NCBI GenBank assembly: GCA_903909435.1
Contig: CAIVVT010000277.1
Location: 1 to 64,000 of the forward strand
Direction: 5' to 3'
DNA length: 64,000 nucleotides
Source: an uncultured Acidobacteriia bacterium
GTDB lineage: Bacteria > Acidobacteriota > Terriglobia > Bryobacterales > Bryobacteraceae
Shown: in pieces, positions 17,155 to 26,334 of the stretch
Layout: each line of letters starts with the position of its first letter
Position numbering within the stretch: position 1 is the stretch's first letter
The notes under the pieces: model-generated
Databases searched by the model: none
Told to the model about the DNA's origin: nothing
Seen by the model: the letters and a program-made list of their open reading frames with translations, nothing else
Program-made: the position numbers and the translations under genes

Positions 17155-19619
17155 GCGACCGCCTCACTCGCACCGGCGTTTTCCGCCAATCGGCGCACCA
17201 CCAAAGCCGTGATGTCGTCGCCCTGCCGGGTACCCTCCCGTCCGCGCGCCGCTTGAACCAGCGCCTGACAGAGCCGGTCCGCGTCCGGCACTCCACGAAA
17301 CGAGGCGGCTCCGCGCAGCCACGCGATCACGTCCTTGCCGGTGGCGGCCTGCAACTCGCGCGGCAGTCCATCGGTGAAAACCAACAGGGTGTCCGCAGGT
17401 TGGACCTCGAAGTTCAGCAGTTGAATATCCGAACGGGGCGAGGCAAATTCCAGCTTGGGCCGCCACACCTCGCCGGCGTCCGTCAACACCAGCATCCGCG
17501 GATACTCGCCCGTTCTAGCTGCGTGGACCATCCCGCTGTCGGGACTGACCTTCGCCACCAGGATCGAGGTACGGCCTGACGCTCGCACGAAGTAGTTTCC
17601 CAGCGCCGCGTGCATAGCCTCGACGATCTCCCGAGGGGAGCGCGGCGCGTCGGACTCGAACAGCAGGAAGCCCTTCGCCAGCGCGATGGTCAACGCGGAC
17701 ACCAGTCCATCGTTGCCACCTTCCGCCGCCATCAGCAGTAACTGGCCATCGTGGGTGCGGACAAGATCGTAGAAGTCCCCGCTGACGTTCGGGGCGGGGA
17801 TACAGGCTCCAGCCAGCGAAAGGCCGGCGATCTTGGGCGTCACGGCCGGCAAGAGCCGCCTTTGCGCTTCGCCGGCGGCCAGGAATTCGGCTTCCAGCGC
17901 CAGTCGCTGGAACAGGTTGTGCGCATAGCCGGGGCGCACCTCCTCGTCCGTCAGCTTGCGACCGAACCAGGCACCCAGCACGAGCGGCAGTAGCAAGGCC
18001 GAACCGATCACCACGGTGAAGACGGTCGCGTGCTCCCAACTCGACACCAGGCGTTCCGCATCATGGAACCCGGACAGAGTGGAGAATACCGAGATCGCCA
18101 TGATGGCCGATAACAAATCGCCCAGCCAGAATGCGCAGGCCAGCACGCTTAAATCGAGCACCGTGTTCAGGTACCATGCGGACACGCCGAAATCGACGCC
18201 AACGCCGATATTGACCACGATCAGTGCTGCGGCCAGGCAGATCGCGGCTGCCAGCCACCTAGGCATGCGCCGCCAACTCGCCGTATGTGTGTAGATCGTC
18301 AAGGGCAGCAGCAGCGCCATCACGGTACTCATCATCGCCACAAGCGGCAAGTTGACGGCCAGAACGAATTGCGCCCGGTTCAGGTAGGTCAGCATCCCGA
18401 TCCGGCCGGTGAGGTCGCACAGCAATCCCGGGAACCTGGTTTGTAGCAGGAAGCTCGCGGAAGCCGCCCAGGCGGCCACGGCGGCTCCGGTGAGCACGGC
18501 CACACCGACCGGCTGGTTGAAGAAACGTCCCGTCAGGAGGGCGTCGAGGGAGGTCAGCTTGCCACTGTAACGCTCGCGCACGGTTCCCTCGGAACTGCCA
18601 TACGCCAAGCCCAGCAGCAGGCCCTGGACCAACAGTGTAAAGAGCACCGCGATCATCGCGGAAAGCAGGGGAACCGTGCTGAAGTCCTCCACTTTCTGAC
18701 CGATCATACCCAGGCCGGGCTCCAGCACTACCAGCAGCACGCTGAACACAGCCAGAGCTCCGGCGAGGATGGCCGCCCGGCCGTGCGGTGCTTCCTTCTC
18801 GCGCGATCGTTTCGCATACAGGAAGCACGCGAAGCCGACCAGGCCAATCGCCGCGATGACTCGCGCCAAGTTGCCCAGCTGACTCGCGTTGCGAGCCAGG
18901 CTATCCCGATCGAGAATCTGGCGCGAGTATGCTATCCCCGTTTCAAAGCGCACCACGGCATTGCCCACAACGTCCGCCGTGATCTCGAAATCGGCATCTG
19001 GAAAGCCGCTAGCCCGCGCGTGCCACACGAAGCGCCTGCCGGTCACGCCCAGGCCTGCGTCGAAGCGCTGCTCTTCCGCAGGCTGGAGATCCAGACCCGC
19101 CAGGCGTTGCTGCTGCGATTTCAGCGCCTCGCTCGCCAACTGCGCAGGATCGGCGGGCGCTGTTTGCGAAGCGGCCTTGAGGACCGCGGTCAGGTCGGGG
19201 CCACCACAGCGATAGCCCACCACCCGGCCCTCCGGGTCGAGTGTGACACGCAGCCACACGCGTTGATCCGGCCGGAAGAACGTGACCAGAAGTCGCGCAG
19301 GAACCGCAATCGCCGGCCGCCCTGGCCGGGTGCCCACCTTGGGACCGAAAACGACATCCCAATTCGAATCGACCTCCGGGTTGGCAACCACACCCCAACC
19401 GCGGACCGAAAGGCCGAGGCGCGTCGCCTGCTCCGCAGCAATCGAAATCGCCGTCTCGCGCGAAGGGCGCAGTTTCCAGGTAGGCCGATCCAGCTTTTGC
19501 GAGACTAGCAGCGCGACGAGCAGCGCCAGTGGGCCGCCCAGCAGCAGCGTCGTCCACAGGGCGAGCTTGCCCGCGGACGCGTGCCGGGTATCGAGGAAAG
19601 GTGCGAGTAGGGTCTTCAA
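17151..19619 (-). CDS. Membrane SpoIIE/RsbU-type phosphatase with altered active site (second of three)
   Basis: The 822-residue protein has the same overall plan as its downstream neighbour: an N-terminal hydrophobic segment, a soluble region to about 240, several hydrophobic helices to about 570, then a PP2C_SIG domain. Asp615 in SGDFYDLV, TDGLPREL and GDDITALVV are kept. The usual GD(V/I)SGKG motif, however, reads AEGGNDG: Glu633 takes the place of the expected metal-binding Asp and the glycine-lysine signature is lost. Activity may be weak, or the protein may be a sensor or decoy. It lies 12 nt after the GAF phosphatase. Confidence 0.85.
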   Translation of the reverse strand: MKTLLAPFLDTRHASAGKLALWTTLLLGGPLALLVALLVSQKLDRPTWKLRPSRETAISIAAEQATRLGLSVRGWGVVANPEVDSNWDVVFGPKVGTRPGRPAIAVPARLLVTFFRPDQRVWLRVTLDPEGRVVGYRCGGPDLTAVLKAASQTAPADPAQLASEALKSQQQRLAGLDLQPAEEQRFDAGLGVTGRRFVWHARASGFPDADFEITADVVGNAVVRFETGIAYSRQILDRDSLARNASQLGNLARVIAAIGLVGFACFLYAKRSREKEAPHGRAAILAGALAVFSVLLVVLEPGLGMIGQKVEDFSTVPLLSAMIAVLFTLLVQGLLLGLAYGSSEGTVRERYSGKLTSLDALLTGRFFNQPVGVAVLTGAAVAAWAASASFLLQTRFPGLLCDLTGRIGMLTYLNRAQFVLAVNLPLVAMMSTVMALLLPLTIYTHTASWRRMPRWLAAAICLAAALIVVNIGVGVDFGVSAWYLNTVLDLSVLACAFWLGDLLSAIMAISVFSTLSGFHDAERLVSSWEHATVFTVVIGSALLLPLVLGAWFGRKLTDEEVRPGYAHNLFQRLALEAEFLAAGEAQRRLLPAVTPKIAGLSLAGACIPAPNVSGDFYDLVRTHDGQLLLMAAEGGNDGLVSALTIALAKGFLLFESDAPRSPREIVEAMHAALGNYFVRASGRTSILVAKVSPDSGMVHAARTGEYPRMLVLTDAGEVWRPKLEFASPRSDIQLLNFEVQPADTLLVFTDGLPRELQAATGKDVIAWLRGAASFRGVPDADRLCQALVQAARGREGTRQGDDITALVVRRLAENAGASEAVA

Positions 19620-19631
19620 ATCGCTGGCCGC

Positions 19632-21230
19632 CTACGTACGCTTCAACACCAGGGCGGTGATGTCGTCGTGCTGCGGGGCCCCGCCCGCAAAAGTGTCAAT
19701 GGCCTCGAACAGCCTGTCGAGAATCGTCTCGGGCTGTTCCTCGCGATGCGCCTTCAGGCACTCGATGGTGCGCTCTATTTCGAACTCCTCCTCCTTCAAG
19801 TTGTCGGCCTCCGTAACGCCATCGGTATACAGGCACAGCAGGTCCCCGGAATCGAGCTGCAGCGCGCCCGCCGCGTACTTCCGGCCCGGCAGCAGGCCAA
19901 CGGGCATGCCCGTCGCGTTCAGCAATTCCACCTCGCCGGATGCCCGCAGCACGATGCCTTCGTTGTGCCCGCAGTTGACGTACTCGCAGGCCCCGGTTTC
20001 CGGCCGGTACTTCATGAAGAACGCCGTCGCGTACTTGCTCGCCGGCGTGGAGGCGTATAGCAAGTCCGAGGTTTTGGACGCCAGTTCCGTAATCGGCGGG
20101 CCAGCGCTGAGCAGCGCGCGCAGCGTGGCTTGCAGGTTGGCCATCAAAAGCGAGGCCGCGACGCCTTTGCCACTGATATCGGCTACGCACAGCAAACTGA
20201 CCTCGGGACCGGCTTTCAGCACGTCGTAGTAGTCGCCGCCAACCTGGCGCGCCTGCCGGTTGCGTGCGGCCATGCACGTCGAGGCCAGCGCGGGCAGCCT
20301 TTTGGGAAACAGGTCCTTCTGAATGGATGCGGCCAGCGCCAGTTCCTGCTCGATCTGTTGGCGGAACAACGAATCGCGGAAGTGCCAGGCGTTTTCAAAC
20401 GCTACGGCGGCCTGGGCCATCAAGCCTTGGGCGAAATCGAGATCGGCCGCGCCATACGGCAGCTTCAACGCGCGGGGACCGAGCACGACGATACCCTGAG
20501 TCTCCGCCGAGGCGCGAATCGGCAGCAACAGGAGCCCATCGCGCAGTGCCGCTCCTTCCAGCGTCTTGGCTTGCTCCTGCAGCGCTACGGGGTCCAACTC
20601 CTCCAGGCCTTTTACTCTTTGAATCGGAGGCTGCCCGGCCTTCCAGGTGAAGAGGGCATGGCGGCGCACGGCGAACCGACCGCTGAGGGTGAGCAGCAGG
20701 ATGCTCGCCAGCTCGTCCACGTCGATGGTCGAGGCCAGGCCGCGGCCCAGGTCGAGCAACGTGCTGAGTTCCTGCACTTTCTGGTCGAGCGCCCGGTTGG
20801 CGACCAGTACCTGGCGGTGGGCGCGCGCATTCTCGATGGACGAGGCGGCCAGTCCGAGCAACGCTTCCAGGAAGTCGTTTTCGCTGGCGTCAAGCGCGCC
20901 GCGCTTGGACGGCGACAGGGCCAGTAAGCCCGCAGGGGCCGCCGCGTCGCCAATCGGGAAGGTCATGGTCAGACCTGCCTCGGCCGCGTCGGCCAGATTG
21001 AACGGCTGCCCTGGCCGGAGCGACGTCACGCCCCTCGAGTGCGCCACGCGCAGGCCGCCGTCCTCCTGGATAGCCACTGCGCCGCGCAGGCTCAGCAGGC
21101 GGCCCATCACCGTGCGCAGCAGGTGTTTCAGCAGTTCGTCGAGTTCGAGCGAGGCGCTGAGAAGCTTGGCGGACTCAAGCAGCGATTCGAGTCTCGATGC
21201 GTCTAGGCGTGCGTCCGTCCTGCCTTCCAT
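19632..21230 (-). CDS. GAF-domain SpoIIE/RsbU-type phosphatase (first of three)
   Basis: The 532-residue cytoplasmic protein seems to have two GAF-like sensor domains (about 20-155 and 165-285), a short coiled linker (QQIEQELALAASIQKDLFP, the usual RsbU linker) and a PP2C_SIG domain with GGDYYDVLK, VADISGKGVAASLLMA, YTDGVTEA and QHDDITALVL. All expected metal ligands are present. The in-frame start at 21419 adds 63 unconvincing residues, so I use ATG 21230. No ribosome site is obvious. It is the first gene of the partner-switching operon. Confidence 0.87.
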   Translation of the reverse strand: MEGRTDARLDASRLESLLESAKLLSASLELDELLKHLLRTVMGRLLSLRGAVAIQEDGGLRVAHSRGVTSLRPGQPFNLADAAEAGLTMTFPIGDAAAPAGLLALSPSKRGALDASENDFLEALLGLAASSIENARAHRQVLVANRALDQKVQELSTLLDLGRGLASTIDVDELASILLLTLSGRFAVRRHALFTWKAGQPPIQRVKGLEELDPVALQEQAKTLEGAALRDGLLLLPIRASAETQGIVVLGPRALKLPYGAADLDFAQGLMAQAAVAFENAWHFRDSLFRQQIEQELALAASIQKDLFPKRLPALASTCMAARNRQARQVGGDYYDVLKAGPEVSLLCVADISGKGVAASLLMANLQATLRALLSAGPPITELASKTSDLLYASTPASKYATAFFMKYRPETGACEYVNCGHNEGIVLRASGEVELLNATGMPVGLLPGRKYAAGALQLDSGDLLCLYTDGVTEADNLKEEEFEIERTIECLKAHREEQPETILDRLFEAIDTFAGGAPQHDDITALVLKRT

Positions 21231-21592
21231 CGGATTAGTGTAGCGTCTTCGCGACCAGCTTTCAGCGTGGATTTCAGAACTGGTCCTGCCGGGCGAAGGC
21301 ACCCGAGCCGGTGGCGACCCAAGCACCCGCCCGACCCTGGGCGAGTTTCTTGCATTTGACCCTGCATCCAGATGCCGCGCGGCGATCGGCGGGGAGAGGT
21401 GAAGACCGCTAAAAATCACCGCTCACGGCCTTGGCTCCGATTCGGAAGGAGCCGCGGGCGTAAGGGACCATGGCAATCCGGTGCGTTTTCAGACAAGTTG
21501 CAAACGCGAATGAACCAGGCGTGTTGCTAGAGCTGACAACTCTCAGCACTTCGTGGTTCGGGACTACGCGCAGAACGCAGCGCCGGTTTCGT
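21231..21592. other. Intergenic region upstream of the partner-switching operon
   Basis: The 362 nt lie between the DUF1080 gene's stop and the GAF-phosphatase start. The region must carry the operon promoter, but no clear hexamers were seen. It holds a hairpin element at 21420-21467 and no convincing gene. Confidence 0.5.
21420..21467. repeat. REP-like hairpin element (degenerate)
   Basis: GGCTCC (21433-21438) pairs with GGAGCC (21448-21453) around a 9-nt loop, flanked by GCTCACGG on the left and GCGGGCGTAAG on the right. From memory it resembles the 'CGCTCACGC...GCGAGCGT' palindromic repeats common between acidobacterial genes. A possible weaker relative lies near 35550-35580. Confidence 0.4.
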
Positions 21593-22237
21593 TCAGCGTT
21601 TGGTCAGGTCGCGGATCCAGATGTCCTTGAAGAGCATCTCGGCCCCGCCGCCAGAGTGCAACTGGAGCGCAATGCTGCCGTCCAGGAAGTCCGCGTTGGG
21701 GTCGGTGAAGTCCACCATGAGGACGCCGTTCAAACGCGAAATATAGCGATTGCGGTTGACGATGAGCAGATACTCGTTCCAATCGTTGGGGCGAATCACG
21801 GTCTCGTTTTCCGGCGCAGGCCAAACCAGCCAACCCTTGATCGAATCGTACACGCCTGCCGTGTGGTGGGTCACGTTGCAGTCGATTTCAAACTGGCCGC
21901 CCTGCGAAACGTCCACGGTACCGGGCTTGAACTTGGTGTGAAAGTAAACGCCGCTATTGCCGGTCTCCACGCACTTGAAGCGGAGGGACAGGACAAAGTC
22001 GCGGTAGGTCTGGACCGTCTCCAGATAGCCGTAGTTCTTGGTGGCGTTCTTGCCGCGGACCGCGCCGCCTTCTTCCACAGTCCACTTCTCAACACCGACA
22101 TTGTGCCAGCCGTTCAGATCCTTACCGTTGAAAATCTGTACCCAGTCCTCACCGGGCGGCTTCGTGCCCGGGGGCAACTGGGCGAATAACGGCGCGGCCA
22201 GCAGGCCGGCGAACAAGAGTGTTAGAGCTGACTTCAT
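21593..22237 (-). CDS. Exported DUF1080 (3-keto-disaccharide hydrolase-like) protein
   Basis: The protein has 214 residues. A signal peptide (MKSALTLLFAGLLAAPLFAQ) is followed by one concanavalin-like DUF1080 domain with WVQIFNGKDLNGWHNVG, SGVYFHTKF, WNEYLLIV and the C-terminal GSIALQLHSGGGAEMLFKDIWIR. Some family members hydrolyse 3-keto-glycosides; many are of unknown function, so it likely acts in the periplasm on sugar-derived compounds. ATG 22237 follows AAGGAAGG by about 8 nt; an adjacent upstream TTG is less likely. It lies next to the glmM operon without an obvious link. Confidence 0.85.
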   Translation of the reverse strand: MKSALTLLFAGLLAAPLFAQLPPGTKPPGEDWVQIFNGKDLNGWHNVGVEKWTVEEGGAVRGKNATKNYGYLETVQTYRDFVLSLRFKCVETGNSGVYFHTKFKPGTVDVSQGGQFEIDCNVTHHTAGVYDSIKGWLVWPAPENETVIRPNDWNEYLLIVNRNRYISRLNGVLMVDFTDPNADFLDGSIALQLHSGGGAEMLFKDIWIRDLTKR

Positions 22238-22253
22238 CAATCGACCTTCCTTC

Positions 22254-23621
22254 TCAATTGCTCAGTGCGGCGACAATCGCCGCCGCGATGCTGTGGGCAC
22301 GCTCGGAAACGCGCGCTTGCGACGGACCTTCCACCATGACGCGGGCCAACGGCTCGGTTCCCGAGAATCTTACCAGGACCCGGCCGGCAGTGCCGAACTC
22401 CGACTCGGTCGCCTTGATCTCCGCCTGCACGGTGGGCAGCTCTTCCAGCGGCCGCTTCACTTTGAATCGAACATTCACGAGGATCTGCGGATAGACCTTA
22501 AAATCTGCCGTGAGATCCTCTAGGGAGAGCCCCGTCTCCTCGGCCCGCTCGATGATTCTCAGTGCCGTCAACAGGCCGTCGCCAGTCGTCGCGAACTCAC
22601 GGAAAATAACGTGGCCGCTTTGCTCGCCCCCCAGCGGCAGCTCGCTGCGCAGCATTTCTTCCAGCACGTACTTGTCGCCAACACCGGTGCGGATCAGTTC
22701 GATGCCGTCGGCTTCGAGCGCCCGCTGCAGGCCCAAATTCGACATGACGGTCGCTACAATGGCGGGCGAACCATTCTTGCCGTGCAACTTGCCCTTGGCC
22801 CGCAGGCCGCGTCCCGCGATCAGCAGGGCGTGATCGCCATCGATCAACTTGCCTGTGCTGCCAAAGATCATGCAGCGGTCGGCATCGCCGTCGAAGGCCG
22901 CGCCGTAATCCGCGCCTTGCGCCAGGACGGCCTGTCGCAGCGAGCCCGTATGGAGCGCCCCGCAATCGAGATTGATGTTGCGGCCATCCGGCTCGCAGCC
23001 GATGGCCACGACCTCTGCGCCCAGCCGCGTAAACAACTCCGGTCCCAGGTAGGAAGCAGAACCGTTGGCGCAATCGAGCACGATTTTACGGCCCGCCAGG
23101 CTGCGTTGGAAGGTGGAGGCGAGGAAGTCGATGTAGTTGCTGTCGAGGCTGGCGTCGGGCGACAGAGGCGCGGCTGAGGGCTCGCCGGCTTCGGCCGCGA
23201 AGGCGAAGATGCGCTGCTCGATGCTGTCCTCTATCTCATCAGCCAGCTTGAAGCCCGAATGGTCGAACACCTTCAGCCCGTTGTCGTGGTACGGATTGTG
23301 CGACGCCGAGATCATCAGGCCCGCGATGAAGTCCTCCACCCGGGTCAAATAGGCCACGCCAGGGGTGGTGGTGAGGCCCGCGAACACGGGCTCGGTTCCA
23401 CTCGAGCGCAACCCCGCGGCGACGAGTGCCGCAAGTTCCGGCCCGGATTCGCGGGTGTCCATTCCGATCACGATGCGAACGGACTGCTGGCCGCGAGCTC
23501 CGGCCGCACCAGCCGCCCACTCGCCCAGCGCACGGCCAAACGCGTAGACCGTTTGGGGGTCCAGCGGATAGTTGCCCGCTACTCCACGGATGCCGTCGGT
23601 TCCGAATAGTTGTCTTGCCAT
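22254..23621 (-). CDS. glmM: Phosphoglucosamine mutase
   Basis: The 455-residue enzyme converts glucosamine-6-phosphate to glucosamine-1-phosphate for UDP-GlcNAc and peptidoglycan synthesis. It starts LFGTDGIRGVAG, carries the phosphoserine site at Ser107 (ISASHNPYHDNG), the magnesium loop DGDADRC, the sugar-binding GGEQSGHVIF and the phosphate-binding RFSGTEPLARVM near the end. Its place as third gene after cdaA and cdaR matches the arrangement known in many bacteria, where c-di-AMP synthesis is linked to cell-wall precursor supply. Confidence 0.97.
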   Translation of the reverse strand: MARQLFGTDGIRGVAGNYPLDPQTVYAFGRALGEWAAGAAGARGQQSVRIVIGMDTRESGPELAALVAAGLRSSGTEPVFAGLTTTPGVAYLTRVEDFIAGLMISASHNPYHDNGLKVFDHSGFKLADEIEDSIEQRIFAFAAEAGEPSAAPLSPDASLDSNYIDFLASTFQRSLAGRKIVLDCANGSASYLGPELFTRLGAEVVAIGCEPDGRNINLDCGALHTGSLRQAVLAQGADYGAAFDGDADRCMIFGSTGKLIDGDHALLIAGRGLRAKGKLHGKNGSPAIVATVMSNLGLQRALEADGIELIRTGVGDKYVLEEMLRSELPLGGEQSGHVIFREFATTGDGLLTALRIIERAEETGLSLEDLTADFKVYPQILVNVRFKVKRPLEELPTVQAEIKATESEFGTAGRVLVRFSGTEPLARVMVEGPSQARVSERAHSIAAAIVAALSN

Positions 23622-23627
23622 GAATTT

Positions 23628-24281
23628 CTACTTTGCGGGCGCGGGAGTCAGGCCGATGCGTACGGCGATGGTCGGCGCGGTGCTGAAACGTACCCGCGAA
23701 TCGGGCAGGTAAGCGATGGTGTGGGCCCGGCCTCCGGGCGACAAAGTCCGCACATCCACTTTGTCGGTCTCGATCTCCCGGATCGACTCGACGCGGTTCT
23801 CGGGTCCGGCGATCAGGAGTTCCGCTGGATTGACCTCATCCACGGAAGCCTGCATGCCTTCCGGCACGTGGTCGAAACGGACGTGCACCTTCACGCGTTT
23901 GGACGCCCGGCCCTCCAGCCGCAACCGTATCTGTTCGGGCATGGCTCGCATCAGAGTAACGCCGCCCGGCAGGCGGACATTGGCCGCAGTGATAGAAAAA
24001 GTCCGCTCGCCGGCGCCCTTGGCTTCACCCAGATCGATGACGACCGGCGACGGGTTGGTGGATGCGCGGGACAACAGCAACGACGGGCCGCGCAGAATCA
24101 GGTGGACCTGCTCCACGAGGTCGGAGCCGATGTCGAGATCCGGCGGGATGTTGCGATATTGGACGGGTACGCTCACCGATTCGGTCAGGTCGTTGGCGCC
24201 ATTAATCGCGAACCACAAGAGCAGCGAGCCCGCCAGGGCTGCGAACTTCCAGGCGAGATTCCGTCCGGCAAACCATTTCAC
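23628..24281 (-). CDS. cdaR: YbbR-domain protein, CdaA regulator
   Basis: The 217-residue protein has one N-terminal membrane segment (AALAGSLLLWFAINGANDL) followed by YbbR-type repeats in the periplasm. The typical pattern SVPVQYRNIPPDLDIG opens the first, and a second ends with VDVRTLSPGGRAHTIAY. CdaR proteins contact and tune the diadenylate cyclase CdaA. It starts at GTG 24281, two nt after the cdaA TAG, and is followed by glmM after 6 nt. Confidence 0.85.
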   Translation of the reverse strand: MKWFAGRNLAWKFAALAGSLLLWFAINGANDLTESVSVPVQYRNIPPDLDIGSDLVEQVHLILRGPSLLLSRASTNPSPVVIDLGEAKGAGERTFSITAANVRLPGGVTLMRAMPEQIRLRLEGRASKRVKVHVRFDHVPEGMQASVDEVNPAELLIAGPENRVESIREIETDKVDVRTLSPGGRAHTIAYLPDSRVRFSTAPTIAVRIGLTPAPAK

Positions 24282-24283
24282 GG

Positions 24284-25114
24284 CTAAATCCCCCCGCCCG
24301 ATTGGGCTCCGGCTGGCGCCTCCGCCGGTACGGGGCGAATGGGCTGCGAGTAGGGTTGCTTCAGCCGCTCCGCCAGTCGCTCCATGGAAACGTCCCGCTC
24401 CAATTCCCCGCGGGCCGCGAGGGAGATAGTGCCTCGCTCCTCGCTGACCACCACGGCCAGACAGTCGCTCTCCTCCGTCACCCCGATCGCAGCGCGATGA
24501 CGCGTGCCATGCTTGCCCGTCAGGTTGGGATTCATGGTCAACGGCAGGAAGCAGGCGGCGGCGGCGATGCGTCCGTTTTGAATGATCACCGCGCCGTCGT
24601 GCAGCGCGGCACCCGGTTGGAAGATGGCGAGCAGCAGGTCCCGTGTCACCCGCGCATCGAGCGCTACGCCGCTCTCGATGAACGACCGCAAACCCACGTC
24701 TCCTTCAAGCACGATCAGGGCGCCGGTTTTGTGTTCCGCCAGATAAGCCACCGCGAGGCCGATCTCGTCGGCGATCTCGCGGGTCTGGAAGCGGCTGCCA
24801 ATCCCGATCCAGCGCTGCTCCCCGAGACGCGAGAGCATCCGTCGCAGTTCACTCTGAAAAACGACGATCAGCGCGAAAGCGGTATAGGGAGCGATGGCTT
24901 CCAGCACGGTGCGCACCAACTCCAGTCCGGTCCACACCGCGACGAGGTAGACGCCCACCAGCGTTCCGAGCCCCAGCACGATGTGCGCCGCACGCCGGCC
25001 ACGCAGAATCATCGCCGACTGATACAGCAGCAGCGCAACCAACAGAATGTCGATGACGCCACGGAGGGACATCCGCGGCATCGCTTCTCTGAATTGGAAC
25101 AGGAATTGTCGCAT
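24284..25114 (-). CDS. cdaA: Membrane diadenylate cyclase
   Basis: The 276-residue enzyme joins two ATP to c-di-AMP. Three hydrophobic helices occupy about residues 18-85, followed by the DAC domain. Catalytic motifs are LHDGAVI (DGA at 173-175) and GTRHRAAIG (RHR at 205-207), then ESDCLAVVVSEERG. All key residues are present. It is first of the cdaA-cdaR-glmM operon. No c-di-AMP phosphodiesterase or receptor is seen in the window. Confidence 0.95.
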   Translation of the reverse strand: MRQFLFQFREAMPRMSLRGVIDILLVALLLYQSAMILRGRRAAHIVLGLGTLVGVYLVAVWTGLELVRTVLEAIAPYTAFALIVVFQSELRRMLSRLGEQRWIGIGSRFQTREIADEIGLAVAYLAEHKTGALIVLEGDVGLRSFIESGVALDARVTRDLLLAIFQPGAALHDGAVIIQNGRIAAAACFLPLTMNPNLTGKHGTRHRAAIGVTEESDCLAVVVSEERGTISLAARGELERDVSMERLAERLKQPYSQPIRPVPAEAPAGAQSGGGI

Positions 25115-25290
25115 TTCGCGAGGGTCGCTAGCGCCGGGTCCCAGCGAACACCTAAAGTCCCAGTCTACCTGACAACAGGCCCTTTCTTCTTCATCCCTTT
25201 CATTACTTTAGGCGTCGTTTTAATGGAACGGAGCGAGTCGCGACGGGTGTGCCATCCGGCCTTGGTTCAGACCGCATGCTGCGCTGCTGA

Positions 25291-26334
25291 TCAGGCCGAC
25301 TTCAACTCCGTCCACAGACGGTCTCGAAGGCGCTGTAAGCCGACGGTTGGGGTGGCCATCCACTCGCCGCGTGCGAGCGTTTCCTGCGCCGGGTAAAGCG
25401 TGGGCAGCGCGTTGAGTTCGGTCCCCAGCAGCACCCGAGCCGCGCCGTTTGCCGTGGCCGTGCGGCAGCCGCGCACGATGCTCGCGTTGACGTCCGCCCG
25501 CAACAGGAAATCGATGAAGCGCAGAGCCAGATCCAGCCTGCGGCTCTCGCGCAGCACGGCGGCATTGTCAGCGTACAGACCGAATCCCTCCTTAGGGTAA
25601 GCGAAGCGAAGGTGCGGCGCGGCGTCGATGGCCTGCTGAGCCGTAGTCGCCCAAAGTTGGGCCGCCGCAACGTCGCCTGAGACCACCTGATCACGCACCT
25701 CCGCGTTCATGTAGGCGCGCAGCAGCGGCTTCTGTCGCAGCGCCTGAACCTTGGCCGCCCGCAGATCGCTCTCACTCTGCCCGTTCCAGGGGCGGCCCAG
25801 TGTCTTCAGTGCGGCGCCGAAGACTTCCACCGGATCGTCGAGCATCGTGAAACGCCCCTGGTAGCGGTCCAGCCACAAGTCGCTCCATCCCGTTGGCGCT
25901 GGCGCGAGCCGGTCGTTGTAGAGGATGCCTGTCGCTCCCCACATGTACGGAATGCACCACTCGAGTTGCGAGTCCCAGACGGGCCGGCTGAACGAGGCTT
26001 CGAGGTTATCCAGATGCTTCAGACGCCTGGTGTCCAAGCGTGCCAGCAATCCCATTTCGCGCATCGGTTGAACGTAGTAATGGGTCGGAAACACGACATC
26101 CCAGCCGGAGTTGCCCGACATTACGCGGGCTAGCATCTCCTCGTTGCTCTCGTAGACGCTGTAGCGCAGGTGGATGCCGCTCTCCCGCTCAAACTGCCGC
26201 AGAACTTCGGGTGGGATGTAAACCGACCAATTCAGGACATTCAGGCGAAGGCGGCGACCGCCGCAGGCTGCGGCGCCCGCCACGCCCAAGAGAAGAGTGC
26301 GGCGATTCATCTTCTCCTTCTTCGCTTCGCTCAT
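25291..26334 (-). CDS. potD: Polyamine ABC transporter substrate-binding protein
   Basis: The 347-residue protein resembles PotD/PotF: LNVLNWSVYIPPEVLRQFE, YESNEEMLARV, WDVVFPTHYYVQPM and CIPYMWGATGILYN. The N-terminus (MNRRTLLLGVAGAAACGG) carries an AAAC lipobox, so it is probably a lipoprotein. The frame is open further upstream to 26859, but that part lies inside potC. ATG 26334 overlaps the potC TGA by 4 nt; ATG 26310 is the other option. It is last of the potABCD order. Spermidine versus putrescine cannot be decided. Confidence 0.9.
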   Translation of the reverse strand: MSEAKKEKMNRRTLLLGVAGAAACGGRRLRLNVLNWSVYIPPEVLRQFERESGIHLRYSVYESNEEMLARVMSGNSGWDVVFPTHYYVQPMREMGLLARLDTRRLKHLDNLEASFSRPVWDSQLEWCIPYMWGATGILYNDRLAPAPTGWSDLWLDRYQGRFTMLDDPVEVFGAALKTLGRPWNGQSESDLRAAKVQALRQKPLLRAYMNAEVRDQVVSGDVAAAQLWATTAQQAIDAAPHLRFAYPKEGFGLYADNAAVLRESRRLDLALRFIDFLLRADVNASIVRGCRTATANGAARVLLGTELNALPTLYPAQETLARGEWMATPTVGLQRLRDRLWTELKSA

